Assembly: GCA_965240325.2 (NCBI GenBank)
Contig: OZ251255.1
Coordinates: 310,001 to 374,000 of the forward strand
Source of the DNA: Rebecca billardiae RCC1528
Lineage: Eukaryota > Haptophyta
Direction: 5' to 3'
Length of the DNA stretch: 64,000 bases
A model generated the notes under the pieces. It was not told where the DNA came from and ran no database searches. It saw nothing but the letters and a program-made list of their open reading frames with translations. Shown here in pieces: positions 10,587-21,295 of the stretch (positions are counted from its first letter, which is position 1; each line of letters starts with the position of its first letter). A program made the translations under genes and the position numbers.

Positions 10587-13500
10587 TCAATCATACGGGT
10601 TATAATACCGCCGCCGCCAGGGGGGAGGGGCTGCTCGGACCTTGACGGGGCTGGGACGGGTGGCCAGCTGTGGGACAGCAGCCGCAGGGACAGGGACACC
10701 CAAGAGGAGCCCCTCCTGCGCGCGCCCATCAATGCGACCCCAGCCCCGTCGGCAGGCGATTAACTGACCCAAGCTCAGCTCGTTGCCCCTGTCGTACGTG
10801 TGCCAGAAGTCAGTCGTAATTGGGGGCCACGCCCGCGAAGGTCGAACGGGGCGTGCGCGGAGAGGCGAGCGCAGCGGTCGCACAGGGTGAGAAGGACGGG
10901 CGGAGATGTCAGCCAACGCCGCTGCGGACCCCAAGCCGTGCAACGCACCGCAGCACCACGCTGTGCCCACCCCCGCTGTGCATGCGTCGCCGCACCCACA
11001 GTGGGGCGGCGCGCGCGGCGCGGCGTGTGCGATGGGCGCAGCCGCAGCCTCACGCGACGGCGTTGCTGCGGCGCCATGCGCGGGTGCCCGCGCACGGCAC
11101 ACTGTGCGCGACCCTGCCTCATCCCACTCCACCGCCCGCACCGCGCGCAGTGCACCGCTCCGCGCCGTGCGTGCTCGTACCTCAGGTCGAGCCCCCGCAG
11201 CGAAGAGTTGGTGTCGAGCGCCGCCGCCAGCGCCTCGCCGGAGACGTCCGTCAGACAGTTGTGCCTGTTTGCCGAGTGGAGGCACGCAGTGAGAAGGGCG
11301 CGCGCAGCGAGGCGGGCAAGGGGTTCGCGCGGTGTGGGTGCTGGCGGTGTCAGACCACGCCGATGCGCATCACGTGCCTTGCACGGCCCCGCGCGGCCAC
11401 TCTGTGAGCGCACCGCCTCACCCGCCGCGAGCGCCACCCGCTGTGGGGCGGTGCACGCGATGCGGCGCGCGCGCCGGGCACGGCAGCAGCCTCGCGCGAC
11501 GGCGGCGTTGACGCGGCGCCGTGCGCGGGTGCCCGCGCTGCACGCTGTGCATGGCCAGTGCCTCCCATCGCTCCACCATACCTCAGGCTGAGCAACCGCA
11601 GTGCGGTGTTGGTGCAGAGCGCCTCCGCCAGCGCCCTGCCGGAGACGTCCATCAGCTTGTTGTCCCTGTGTGCCGAGCGAAGGCACGTCGAGGGAAGGGC
11701 ACACGCAGAGAGGCAAGCGCGGCGGTCGCGCGGGGTGGGTGCAGGCGGCGCAGCCCACGCCGCTGCGCACCACGCACTGCCCACTGCACTGCGCGCTACA
11801 CTGCGCATGTCCAGCCACAGCCACCATGCGCCGCGCCAACGGCGCATACCCCAGGTTGAGCTCTTGCAGCGAGGTGTTGGTGCGGAGCGCCTCCGCCAGC
11901 GCCTCGCCGGAGACGTCCGTCAGACAGTTGTACCTGTGTGTAGAGCAGTGGCACACCGAGGGAAGGGCGCACGCAGCAGCGCGAGCGCGGTGGTCGCGCG
12001 GGGTGGGATGGGCGACGTTAGCCCCCGCCGTGGCGCACCACGCGCTGCTCAACGCACAGCCGCGCCGCGCTGCGCACGCGCCGCCGCACCGGCCGCGCAC
12101 TCCGCCCGCAGTGGGGTGGCGCGCACGGCGCGGCGTGAGTGCCGGGCACGGCAACAGCGTCGTGCGACGGCGATGCTGCGGAGCGGCGGGCAGGTGCCCT
12201 CGCTGCACGCGGGGCACAACCCTTCCTCACGACCCTTCCTCCCCGCTCCATAGCACGCGCCGCGCGCTGCCCGCCTCCCCGCGCCGTGCGCGCGCGTACT
12301 CCAGGTGGAGGTACCGCAGGCGGCAGCTGCCCGCCTGCAGCGCCTGCGCGAGCAGCAGCAGACACCCGTCGTCCACGCCGGTCCTGTCGAGGTCGAGCTT
12401 CGTCAGAGTTGCACTGCGCGCGACGAGGTGCGCGATCCCGCGCGCATGCACCACCACCTCCAGGTTGCCTTCCCACTCCGCCTCCTCCAGCTGCCTCAGC
12501 TCCTCCACTGAGCCCACGTGCGCAGCTCTCGCGAGCTGCTCCAGCAGCGAGAGCTGCTCCAGAAGCTCCTCCCTTGAGCGAACGCGCGCAGCTCTCGCGA
12601 ACGCGCGCTGCTCGAGAAGCTCCGGCGCGGGGCCAACGGGTGGCGCCGCCGCGCGCAGCTGCTCCGCCGCGTCGCGGCCGGGCGGCGCCGCCGCGCGCGG
12701 CGGCTCGGCCGCGGCACGGACGGGCGGCGCCGCCGCACGCGGCTGCTCGGCCGCGGCGCGGACGGGCGGCGCCGCCGGGACTGGCCCTGCGCCGAGAGCC
12801 TCGACGAGTTCGGTGGCACTGGGCCGGAGCGCGTATTCCGTTCGCACGCAGCGCTCCATCAGGCGGCTGACGGCCCTTGGCGTGCCGGCGGGCACTCCAG
12901 CCTTGGCCCGTCTGTTCGGCTGCTGGGTTAGCAGCACCTCGACGAGCACGCCGAAGCTGTAGATGTCGGCCTTCTCGCTCGCGCGGCCGGTCATCACCTC
13001 TGGCGCGGCATATCCTGGCGTTCCCCCTGCCTGCGACACGAACGACCGCGACATGTTGCGCGCCAGCCCCACATCGGCGAGCTTGGCCAGGCTGTAGTCC
13101 TCGTTGAGGAGCACGTTGGCCGGCTTGACGTCAAAGTGCACCACCGGCGGCTCGAACGTGTGCAGGTAGTGCAGCGCTAACGCCACGTGCAGCGCGATCC
13201 GCCGCCCGCCCGCCACCCAGGCCACGCGCGTCGGCGTATTCGTGAGCGCATCGAGCAGGCTTCCGCCGTGCATGCGCTCGGTGAGGATCATCATATTCTC
13301 CGGCTCGTCGCACGCGCCGTAGAAGACCACGATGTGCGCGTGGCGCAGCTGGTGCAGCATCGCCACCTCGCGCTCAAACTCGCGGCGCGCTGCGGACCCC
13401 GCTGCGTTCAGCCGCTTCGCTGCGACCGGCTGCGCGACCCGCAGCCGCGCCGCGTACACGCGCCCAAAGCCGCCGCTGCCGAGCAGCACCTCGCCGCCAT

Positions 13501-14842
13501 CCGCGCCGCGCTCGATCTCGACCTCGACCGGGTTCACGTACCACTGCTGACGCGGCGCTGGCGCGGGCAGGCTGTTCAGGCCGGCACCGTGATGCTGCGC
13601 AGCGCCGCCAGCGCCGCGCTCGGCGAGGCGGTGGTAGCGCGCACACGCGTCCGCGTCCTCTCGCCGGTAGATCTCGCCCGGCCGGTGCATCACGTCGACG
13701 ATGTACGCGCTGTCGTAGACGTGCACCACGTTCCACGCGTGCCCTCCAGCGGACACGCTCCCCTTGAAGTCGCCGCGCACCAGCGCGCACTCGATGCCCA
13801 CCGCGTCGCACAGCACCTTGAAGAGCAGCGCGCGGTGCCGGCACACGCCGTACGAGATGTCGCCGAGCGGAACGAGCATCGAGCCCCTCTCCTGCACGAG
13901 CACGTGGATGTCGTGCATGGACTGCTCGACAAGATCGTACGGCGAGCCCCCAAGCAGCTCGGACACGTGCAAGCCCAGCACCTTGATGCGATCGCGCTTG
14001 TCCGTGATGGGCTGCAGCCGAGAGCAAGCCACCTCGATGCGGTCGCGCAGGGAGACGTCGAGGCGAGTGTCGACGACGAGCGCCTCGCGGCCACCGGCCA
14101 CGCCAGGGGGGCGGCGAGCAAGATCCCCTGGCACGGGTAGCGCAGCATGCCCGGGCATACGGCCGGGGTCGACGAAGCCGTCGCCGACGCGCGTGTCGAA
14201 GCCGAGGTTGTGCTCGTTGAAGTACCGCTCGGAGCTGGGCGCGAGGGGCAGCACGAGCACGCGGTCGGGCCCGACCTCGCGGATCGCGCTGCCTGGAGCG
14301 AGCACGAGACGGGTATCTCCGATACACTCGATCACGCGCGCACGGCCACCGCTGCCGATGATCACCACTTCCTTCCCGACGAGGCTGGCAGGGGACATGC
14401 CAAAGGCCTTCCGAGCGATGGTCTTGTGCAGTACGCGCCTGCACGCGGACATGGTCGTGTGCAGTACGCGTCTGCACGCGAGCCAGTGGGCGTGCGTGAA
14501 GAAGGGTTCATCCGGAAAAACCGGGAAGCAGACTTCCTCCAAGCTCCACGCGCAGCCGCTCATGGCGATGTAGAGGTGTACGTAGTGGGTCCACGTGTTT
14601 CTCCGCGAATTCGACAACGCTACCAGCCCTTCGAGAATTATCGACCAGAGAGTTATCGACCAATAGAGCAGGGACACAGCCCAGAACGTGAAGAGGTTGC
14701 CGCTCGTGAGCCAGGCGGCCAGCGGGTGGAGGCGCCCGAGCAGCATCCGCACCGGCTGCTTGATGAGACCGACGACCGGCATGGAACCCGGCAGTCTCGG
14801 GCGACGGGGCGATTGACCAAGCCGGAAGGGCGCGAGACTCAC
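10587..14842 (-). CDS. Membrane-anchored EDR1/transglutaminase-like - protein kinase - LRR protein
   Basis: Five exons on the minus strand: 14842-12300, 11933-11850, 11665-11582, 11264-11181 and 10788-10587, giving 998 residues with all phases matching. In order, the protein has a hydrophobic segment (about 50-77), an EDR1-type transglutaminase-like domain (about 275-390) with candidate Cys-His-Asp residues in GVCRHR, HAWN and VDVMH, a kinase domain (about 450-690), an Ala/Pro-rich linker and C-terminal ribonuclease-inhibitor-type LRRs. The kinase has GSGGFG, AAK, HFDVKPAN, DVG in place of DFG, GTPGYAAPE and DIYSFG, so it is a non-RD kinase resembling the TKL group. EDR1-kinase fusions are known from plant stress signalling; the added LRR tail is unusual. 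A role in intracellular stress or ligand sensing is inference. Upstream exons cannot be excluded. Confidence 0.88.
10789..12299 (-). repeat. Tandemly duplicated LRR exon-intron units
   Basis: Exons 2, 3 and 4 of the kinase-LRR gene are each exactly 84 bp. Each encodes one 28-residue LRR and begins and ends in the same phase (two bases before, one after). The introns between them are also recognisably similar to one another, for example in GCGGTCGCGCGGGGTGGG-like and GCGCGGGTGCCCGC blocks. The duplicated unit was therefore exon plus intron. Exon starts are 268, 401 and 476 bp apart, so introns have since changed in length. Confidence 0.85.
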
Positions 14843-14897
14843 TCCGGACTGTCTGTCGCGGTGCCTCCCTCAGCCGAAGCCCACGTCCGGCGTGCAT

Positions 14898-15720
14898 GGC
14901 GTCGACGGTGACCAATGCGACGGAAGCGCAGCGCCAACGGCGTACGACGCGCAGCGGACGCACCTCCCGGGTCTGTCGACGTGGCAGCAACCGCGTCTTC
15001 GCGAGTTGGCGACCCTCGCCGCAGCGCGACACAGACAAGCTCGTGATGCCATCCGCAGAGAGATGAATCGTCGAGCATGCAACATCGACGCGCCATCCTC
15101 GCCCATGGCGCAGGCGCTGCGGGACGAGGCGGACGTCGTCACGCCGGCGACGGATGCGCTGCGATTCGTGTGCCTGCGTGAGCAGCTCGTGCCCACTCTC
15201 GATCGCGAGTGGCACACGCTGTCGCTGTGCGCGCGCGCGCGCACAACCAACAGCTCCTCGTGCCGCCAAACACGCGGGCGCCAGACCTGTCGAAGAGGCG
15301 AAGAGCGACGACCGCGTGAACGTCAACGCGCTCGTGCTCAGCCTGGCGGCCGTGTACGATGTCAACGCGACCTGCGCCGAGCCCATCATGCCCGGAGCGG
15401 ACATCGGCAAGCGTCCTCGCGACGACCGCTCTCGGCTGGCGGCAGGAGGACATGCACACGATCTACTCTGGCGGCTTCGTCGGTGGCGAGGCGCTCGATT
15501 ACTCCACCGCGGTCGAGATGCGGCACATACAGCGCGTACCTGCGCTCGCGCGGAGCAACGGGCTACCCGCCCCGCCCCGCGTGCTGCACATTCCCTCGTG
15601 GGTGTGGGCCTCGCTGCCATGCGCACGGACGCGTACCGCACCGCGTGGGAGAACTTCGAACTTCATCACAGGTTATTTCACTGGTCCGGCTGTCCGTCAC
15701 CCACCGGCACGGCCACGAGC
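14898..15720 (+). pseudogene. Frameshifted copy of an unknown gene (copy 1)
   Basis: Homologous over about 150 codons to the intact frame at 18,222-18,863. Shared stretches include THLPGL, RRAC.I.APSS, ALRDEADVV and VPTLDREWHTLS. The shared start ATGGCGTCGACGG is at 14,898. A one-base deletion about 40 bp downstream breaks the frame and later indels move it again near 15,240 and 15,420. Beyond the shared part, further coding-like blocks occur in shifted frames, for example TIYSGGFVGGEALDYSTAVE (about 15,457-15,516). The protein family is not recognised. Position beside other repeats suggests it belongs to a mobile element or a decayed gene family. Confidence 0.6.
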
Positions 15721-15890
15721 GAATGCTGATATGTGGAAAGACGCGAACCCGCAGAGCAAACATTGCGACAGCACTGGCACGGCCCGCCGACCCCCCCGCC
15801 CGCCAGGGCAGAGTTTATATGGCGGGCGGTAGGTCCGCGCCCCCAGTGACAGTCAAGGGCGTTCCCGGGATCCTGCCACACGCTCCCGAA

Positions 15891-15921
15891 AGCAATGCCC
15901 CCCCCTGGGGGGGGCATTGCT
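15891..15921. repeat. Perfect 31-bp hairpin palindrome
   Basis: AGCAATG followed by eight C, a single central T, eight G and CATTGCT. Each arm is 15 bases with no mismatch. It would extrude as a nearly loop-less hairpin. It lies in a non-genic stretch between the copy-1 pseudogene and an AG-rich repeat. A terminator-like or replication-sensitive role is possible but unsupported. Confidence 0.9.
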
Positions 15922-16039
15922 ACCGGACTGGCGCGGGCCGTAATCAAATGTACCCGCTTGAAATAGAGGAAGCCAATTTCAATAGGAACGCGGTTCGATT
16001 TGGCGTATGACCAGTGCGGGGAACGCCCCTGGTAGTAGT

Positions 16040-16255
16040 GGTAGTGCCCGGGAACTGAAAGATATAAGAAAAAGGAAAATTAAGGAAAAGGAAATCGCCT
16101 CGCAAAGAAAAGAAAATCGTCGCTTCGCTCACTACCGGCTTGCAAACCAAGCCCCCCAAACAAGGGTAGTAAGGGTGAGCAACTCCGCTGGCGACAGCCG
16201 CGAAGGTCGGCAGCCCTCTGTTTGCCGCGAGCGGAGCGGAGCGAGTGCTACCAGA
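16040..16255 (+). repeat. Dispersed repeat blocks: AG-rich tract plus GC block
   Basis: 16,040-16,140 begins TGCCCGGGAACTGAAAGA, runs through an AG-rich tract and ends GCTTCGCTCACTACCGG. It is present as an inverted copy at about 19,545-19,655. 16,163-16,255 (AGGGTGAGCAACTCCGCTGG to GAGCGAGTGCTA) is present inverted at about 22,225-22,312. The two blocks adjoin here but not at their other locations, so they behave as separate dispersed repeat pieces. Confidence 0.7.
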
Positions 16256-16774
16256 GCGTTGCGCCAGCTGGACAAACGCGAAGGGACCCACCGTCCAGGA
16301 TCCTTGGACTTGTGGAGGGCCCCGGCGAGACCTGCACTCGGATCGGGGCCCTCTCCCGCTGTGCCGCTTGCGGCGCACGCCTGACCGGTGCGGCGGGCGA
16401 CGTGTGCGCACGCCGTGCAGCTCGCGGCGCGTGCGCGTTGGCTAGATGGCACACGTCTCCCGACGCACAAGTCGAATGACCGCAGCTGGGATGCCCTTTC
16501 GCGCCGCAAGGACGCTTGCGAGGCCGGTCGCGCGGCCGAGCGGCGTGGCCGTGCCGCCTGCACGCAGTGCGCCCATGGACTTGGCTTCGCCGCGCGCGCT
16601 GAGGCTGGCGAGCGTCACGGCCGAATTCTACGACGCGCGCGACGCGCCATCTGCCTGCTTCCTTGCCTCCGACGCACGTTTTCTGCGGGCAGCGGCGACT
16701 CGCCCGCCCATGCGGCGGCGAGCCGCCATCCACCGCGCTTCGCCCTAAACAGAGCGCGGAACATTTCGTTTTGA

Positions 16775-17888
16775 CAAGGGTGTCCAGGGTCCGCAACAGC
16801 CAGTGCGCAGCGCGGCAGAGGCTGTGACATCGCGAGGTCGCCGCTCGCCAGTGGGACTCGCCCGCCCGCCGCCGTGCACGGCGGCGGAGCCGCTCGCGCC
16901 GTGCGCTCCTGCGGCCGTCGGATCGGGCTGCGTAGGCGGCGCGCGGCTTGGGCCGTCGCTGAGCCACCCAGCGCCCCTCGCTGCGCCGCGCGCCTTCCTC
17001 GTCCTCGCCTCCTCCGCGCCTTGAAGCAGCACGCACACGCGCGGCGCCGCCACAAAAGCAGCGCAGGCGCTCGCGTGCAAGCGCGCGCGCGCAGCGCGCG
17101 ACGGACTCGACTCGGTGTTCGAGCCTCTGCGGGGACATGCAGTGCTATCACATGCGCGCGCGACGCCACCTCGAGCCTGCGCGTTTGACCGTCAGTGCAC
17201 GCTGATGCACGTTACAAAATGGTCTGACTTGGCATCATCACATGTGCGACGGAAGCTTCCACAACGGGCCTTGAGTACGTCGACGCGATCGATGCGGGGA
17301 CGGTCATGCTTGCGTGCGCTTCTCTTGTGGTCTCCACGCTTGCTGAGAAGCGCCGCGTACGTAGCTGTCATCGTGTCTTGCCTAAGAAGTCGTCCTGACG
17401 CATGGCAGGTTCTGGTCAGATTGGGCCTACTTCAACACGAGGACGTGTGAGCATTTGGCGCGTGACGGTCACAGCGATGCGCAAGTTCGAGGTGGCGTCG
17501 CGCGCGCATGTGATGGTGCTGCATGCCCCCGCAGCGGCGCGAGCCCTGAGTCGAGCCCGTCGCGCGCTGCGCGCGCGCGCTTGCACGCGAGCGCCTGCGC
17601 TGCTTTTGTGGCGGCGCCGCGCGTGTGCGTGCTGCTTCAAGGCGCGGAGGAGGCGAGGACGAGGAAGGCGCGCGGCGCAGCGAGGGGCGCTGGGTGGCTC
17701 AGCGACGGCCCAAGCCGCGCGCCACCTACGCAGCCCGATCCGACGGCCGCAGGAGCGCACGGCGCGAGCGGCTCCGCCGCCGTGCACGGCGGCGGGCGGG
17801 CGAGTCCCACTGGCGAGCGGCGACCTCGCGATGTCACAGCCTCTGCCGCGCTGCGCACTGGCTGTTGCGGACCCTGGACACCCTTGGT
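16775..17888. mobile_element. Foldback element with about 425-bp arms
   Basis: Left arm about 16,775-17,198 and right arm about 17,458-17,888 are near-perfect reverse complements. The roughly 255-bp spacer is less GC-rich and has no recognisable gene. Outer ends read CAAGGGTGTCCAGGG and CCCTGGACACCCTTG. Arm sequence around GAAGCAGCACGCACACGCG resembles the arms of the 21,296-22,220 element, so the two are one family. No transposase is encoded; any mobility would have to be supplied from elsewhere. Confidence 0.8.
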
Positions 17889-18221
17889 TTTGAAAAGCGC
17901 AGATCTGATAACTCGAGGAAAAAGATCCGCGGCCCCGGCCGTGCTACGCAAACGATACAGTTTACTAAGAAAACTCTGCCCTGGCGGGCGGGGGGGTCGG
18001 CGGGCCGTGCCAGTGCTGTCGCAATATTTCCCCAGCGGGTTCGCGTCTTTTAGCGGTTTGACGGGCAGGATTCAGACGAATAACAATGCGACATACAGAC
18101 AGATGATGGTGAGCTACCTGCAGACGGCACTACTGACGAGTGACGAATAATAACGCGACAGATGACTCTGGTGCGAGCTCACCGACAGTGTGATTGCGCG
18201 TGTATTCGTGCACCCACTGCG

Positions 18222-18863
18222 CTACTCGTCATCGTGCCGAGCCTTCGACTGCGCGCACGCACTGCCAATTGATTGGCGTGCGACGGCCTGGGGTTGGCTT
18301 CGACCTCGCGACACGGCACCCTCCGGGCACGATGGGCTCGGCGACACACCCCGATCCGCTCCGGGCACGATGGGCTCGGCGAAGGTCGCGTCGGCGTCGT
18401 GCACGGCCGCCACGCTGCGCAACAGCGCGTCCAGGTCCAAGCGCTCGTCGGCGCTCGCCGCTCCGCGCGACAGGTCCGGCACTCGCACGTTCGGCGGTAT
18501 CAGGAGCTGTTGGCGTTGTACGCGCGCGCAGTGCGAGAGCGTGTGCCACTCGCGATCGAGGGTGGGCACGCGCTGCTCGAGCAGGCACATGAAGCGCAGC
18601 GCATGTGCCACTGGCTTCACGACGTCGGCCTCGTCCCGCAGCGCCCGTGCCATGGTGGAGGATGGTGCGGCGATCTTGCACGCGCGACGTTTCAGCTCGT
18701 CGCGAATGCGCCCCTGGGATCGGTTATAGCGCGCTGTCGCCTGGGTCGCCGACTTGCGAAGATGCGGTTCTGTCCACGGCTGCAGACCCGGCAGGTGCGT
18801 GCGGTGCGCCTCGTACGCCGCTTTGCGCTGCGCTTCCGTCGCATTGGTCACCGTCGACGCCAT
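18222..18863 (-). CDS. Unknown protein, 213 residues (copy 2)
   Basis: Single open frame starting ATGGCGTCGACGG. The first 150 residues match the frameshifted copy at 14,898-15,720 on the opposite strand. The composition is balanced (Thr, Leu, Glu, Asp, His) rather than the Arg/Ala/Pro of chance frames. No domain is recognised. The C-terminal 45 residues lie after a tandem duplication of TCGCCGAGCCCATCGTGCCC (18,327-18,377) and do not match copy 1, so the end is probably rearranged or truncated. It may be a transposon-borne gene or a decayed host gene. Confidence 0.5.
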   Translation of the reverse strand: MASTVTNATEAQRKAAYEAHRTHLPGLQPWTEPHLRKSATQATARYNRSQGRIRDELKRRACKIAAPSSTMARALRDEADVVKPVAHALRFMCLLEQRVPTLDREWHTLSHCARVQRQQLLIPPNVRVPDLSRGAASADERLDLDALLRSVAAVHDADATFAEPIVPGADRGVSPSPSCPEGAVSRGRSQPQAVARQSIGSACAQSKARHDDE

Positions 18864-19544
18864 GCAGGCCGGACGTGGGCCCCCAGGCGCCGAGCGATTT
18901 TTGGCCGCGAGCTCGCGAGCGCGAAAGATGATCGCCCGCTCTGGAACACCACCGACCGTACAGTTTACTATGTTTTAACGTGCACACTTGGTTAAGGCGT
19001 GATTGACGCCATCCAACACTGCACAAAGACACCGCAGTAGCAAACGGATTTGCATGCGCCCGACCTTGCCAACCGGGGCACGCGACAGTCCGGTGTGTGC
19101 ATTCCGGTTATGGTGTTCAGAGGCCGCGCCAAAGCTTGCGTCGCGTGCGATGGCGCTTCCCGCCCGCGAGACGCCTCTTGATGAGGGCCTTTCGTACCGA
19201 GCTCGACGCGCGACGGTGGATCGCGCGAGGCGGCCATCGTGCGCAGCGCTTGATGCTATGGCCGGTGCGAGCGCTCGACGTGCAAGTCAAGCGAGGACCG
19301 CCCCAGGTCGCACGATCGTGTCGACGCGCCGAGCGTGCCTCCAAACGCGTCGACTTTGGCCCTCGTTCGACCTGCACGCGAGACGACGAGAGCAGCAATC
19401 GCGAATCGGGCGAAAACACGTCTCGGGAATCCTCGCGCGATGTCCGCGCTGGCGTTGGATTTGGCGCGCGCCGCCCACGCGCTCCGCGCCATAACCAAGA
19501 TGGTTTTCGGCCGAGCGTCCCCAGTGGGAGCTGCGAGGGCGCCC

Positions 19545-19680
19545 GGTAGTGAGCGAAGCGACCCGGCAGTGAGCGAGGCGATTTTCTTTTCTTTGCGAGG
19601 CGATTTTCTTTTTTCCTTTTCTTTTTCTTATCTTTTTCCCGGGCACTACAAGGGGCGGACCTACGGCCCGCCATAAGGGA
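19545..19680 (-). repeat. Inverted copy of the AG-rich repeat
   Basis: Reverse complement of the 16,040-16,140 block, including the GCCCGGGAA boundary and the CGCTCACTRCCGG end. A second short shared piece, GGACCTACGGCCCGCC, immediately follows and matches the inverted form near 15,819-15,842. The internal AG-rich tract differs in length between copies. Confidence 0.7.
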
Positions 19681-19862
19681 CGCACACAGCTCATCAGGCA
19701 GGCGAGATTACAGTATCCGCCTCGATGACCCCTTGCTGGCACTACGGTGGCAAGTGGCAGACTGACTGGCTACCACTCTCACAACTCACTGTCTGAAACC
19801 GACACGGTGACGGTGACCATTTAGACCAACTTAGCCGACCGGGCATCTGTTGAGGAGACTGA

Positions 19863-20092
19863 GTGACGACCAGCCGGGGTCATCGTGCGGCGCTGAAGGC
19901 GAGTGAAGCCTGGCCAGACCTGTGACTGGCAGTGACTGAGTGGTCACTGCACCTGACCACCCGTACGGCCCGCCTCACCAGCACGGCCGATGACGACCAG
20001 CCGGGGTCATCGTGCGGCGCTGAAGCCTGGCCAGACCTGTGACTGAGTGGTCACGGCACCTGACCACCTACGGCCCCCTCACCAGCACGGCC
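19863..20092. repeat. Tandem duplication of about 127/103 bp
   Basis: The block starting TGACGACCAGCCGGGGTCAT at 19,863 recurs at 19,989 with the same order of landmarks (AAGCCTGGCCAGACCTGTGA, GTGGTCAC, CACCTGACCACC, CCTCACCAGCACGGCC). The second unit lacks about 24 bases. No gene is present here. Confidence 0.85.
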
Positions 20093-21295
20093 GTAACGGG
20101 CGTCTGTACAGAGTAGTGCGTCCGACCGGGCCGCCCTCCAGCACGAGCCGCACGCTAGGTGGCGCGCTCCTTCCGCTTCCCTGCCGATTCAGATTTGACA
20201 CCTGGCATCAATGGTCCAGTGAGCTGCGGCTGCTGCAGCCGCAACGTGCTGGCGCGGCGAGACAGTGGAGAGTGAGTGCGGACCAAGACCGTGACACTAA
20301 GCACCGTGGCTTACTCGTGCAGCATCCGCACCGTGCGCGCACAAAGAGTTCATAGCGTAACGCAGGGCGACGCGCGCGCGCGGCGAGCGAGCCGGACAAC
20401 CACCGCCCGCCTCCACATGCAGCCCCCGCGCGCGCGGCGCGCACCATGACCATCCGCCCCAGAGTGCCGCATAGCGCGCAGCGTGCGCGGTCGCACCTGG
20501 GTCGTTGGACGTATGCCGTGGCGCGGGCACGGCGCGGCGATGCCGCGCTTGCTTCTCCCGGGGGCCTGAGGCCCCCACGCGCGGCGGACTCCGTGCGCGC
20601 GCCCCGCCTGATGAGCGCGCGGCGCGCGGCCATCGAGCCTCCATGTGCTGGGCCGTTGCGCGTGCCGCCTGGTGCGTATTCGGTCTCGTCAGATGCGTGC
20701 TCGGTCTCGTCAATCGTTACCCGCGTCGCTTGCGGCAGGCAGCCCCCCTTCTAGCGGTTCTCGAGGCCAAACCATCGACGCTTGGACGCCTACGGCCGCG
20801 CGAAGCGACGGCGCCGAGCGGGCGCGCGCGCCCGGTACGAGAGGTAGACTCCCACATCGTGCCTCCACACCCCGCCCGCGCCAGCGCACCCGCCCCTGGA
20901 GCTCTTCCCGCTCGTCGACGGCGCTCGGCACCCGAGCCGAGCCGAACGTGTGCACGGCGCACGACGCAGCGCGGCGCGACGGGCGCGGCGCGGCGCGCTC
21001 GGAATTTTCCTGAAGAGGGCTCCGAGCGTACGGGCCGACGCGCCCACTCGCGGCGCGCCCCGCGCGCGCCCCGCCAAATGCGCGTGGGGGCGCGAGGCGC
21101 GGGTCGAGACGCTCGGGTGCTCGGCGCGGCCGTCAACAGGCCCCCCCCGCGAGTTGAGGAGCGTCCCCGGATTCCATTTTCCGGACTCTCCTTGATGCTA
21201 CGCAAAGCCGCGGGGGCGGCCGTCCGTCGAAACGGACGTGCCCCCCCCGCGGAAAAAGACCGGAGGGCGTTTGTCCAGCTGGCGCAACGCCCCTG
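20093..21295. other. GC-rich stretch without a recognisable gene
   Basis: Open frames are Arg/Ala/Pro-rich on both strands. A short direct duplication with the core CTCGGTCTCGTCA lies around 20,685-20,725. The end of the stretch (21,265-21,292) carries an inverted match to GCGTTGCGCCAGCTGGACAA near 16,257, another dispersed repeat fragment. Confidence 0.4.
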
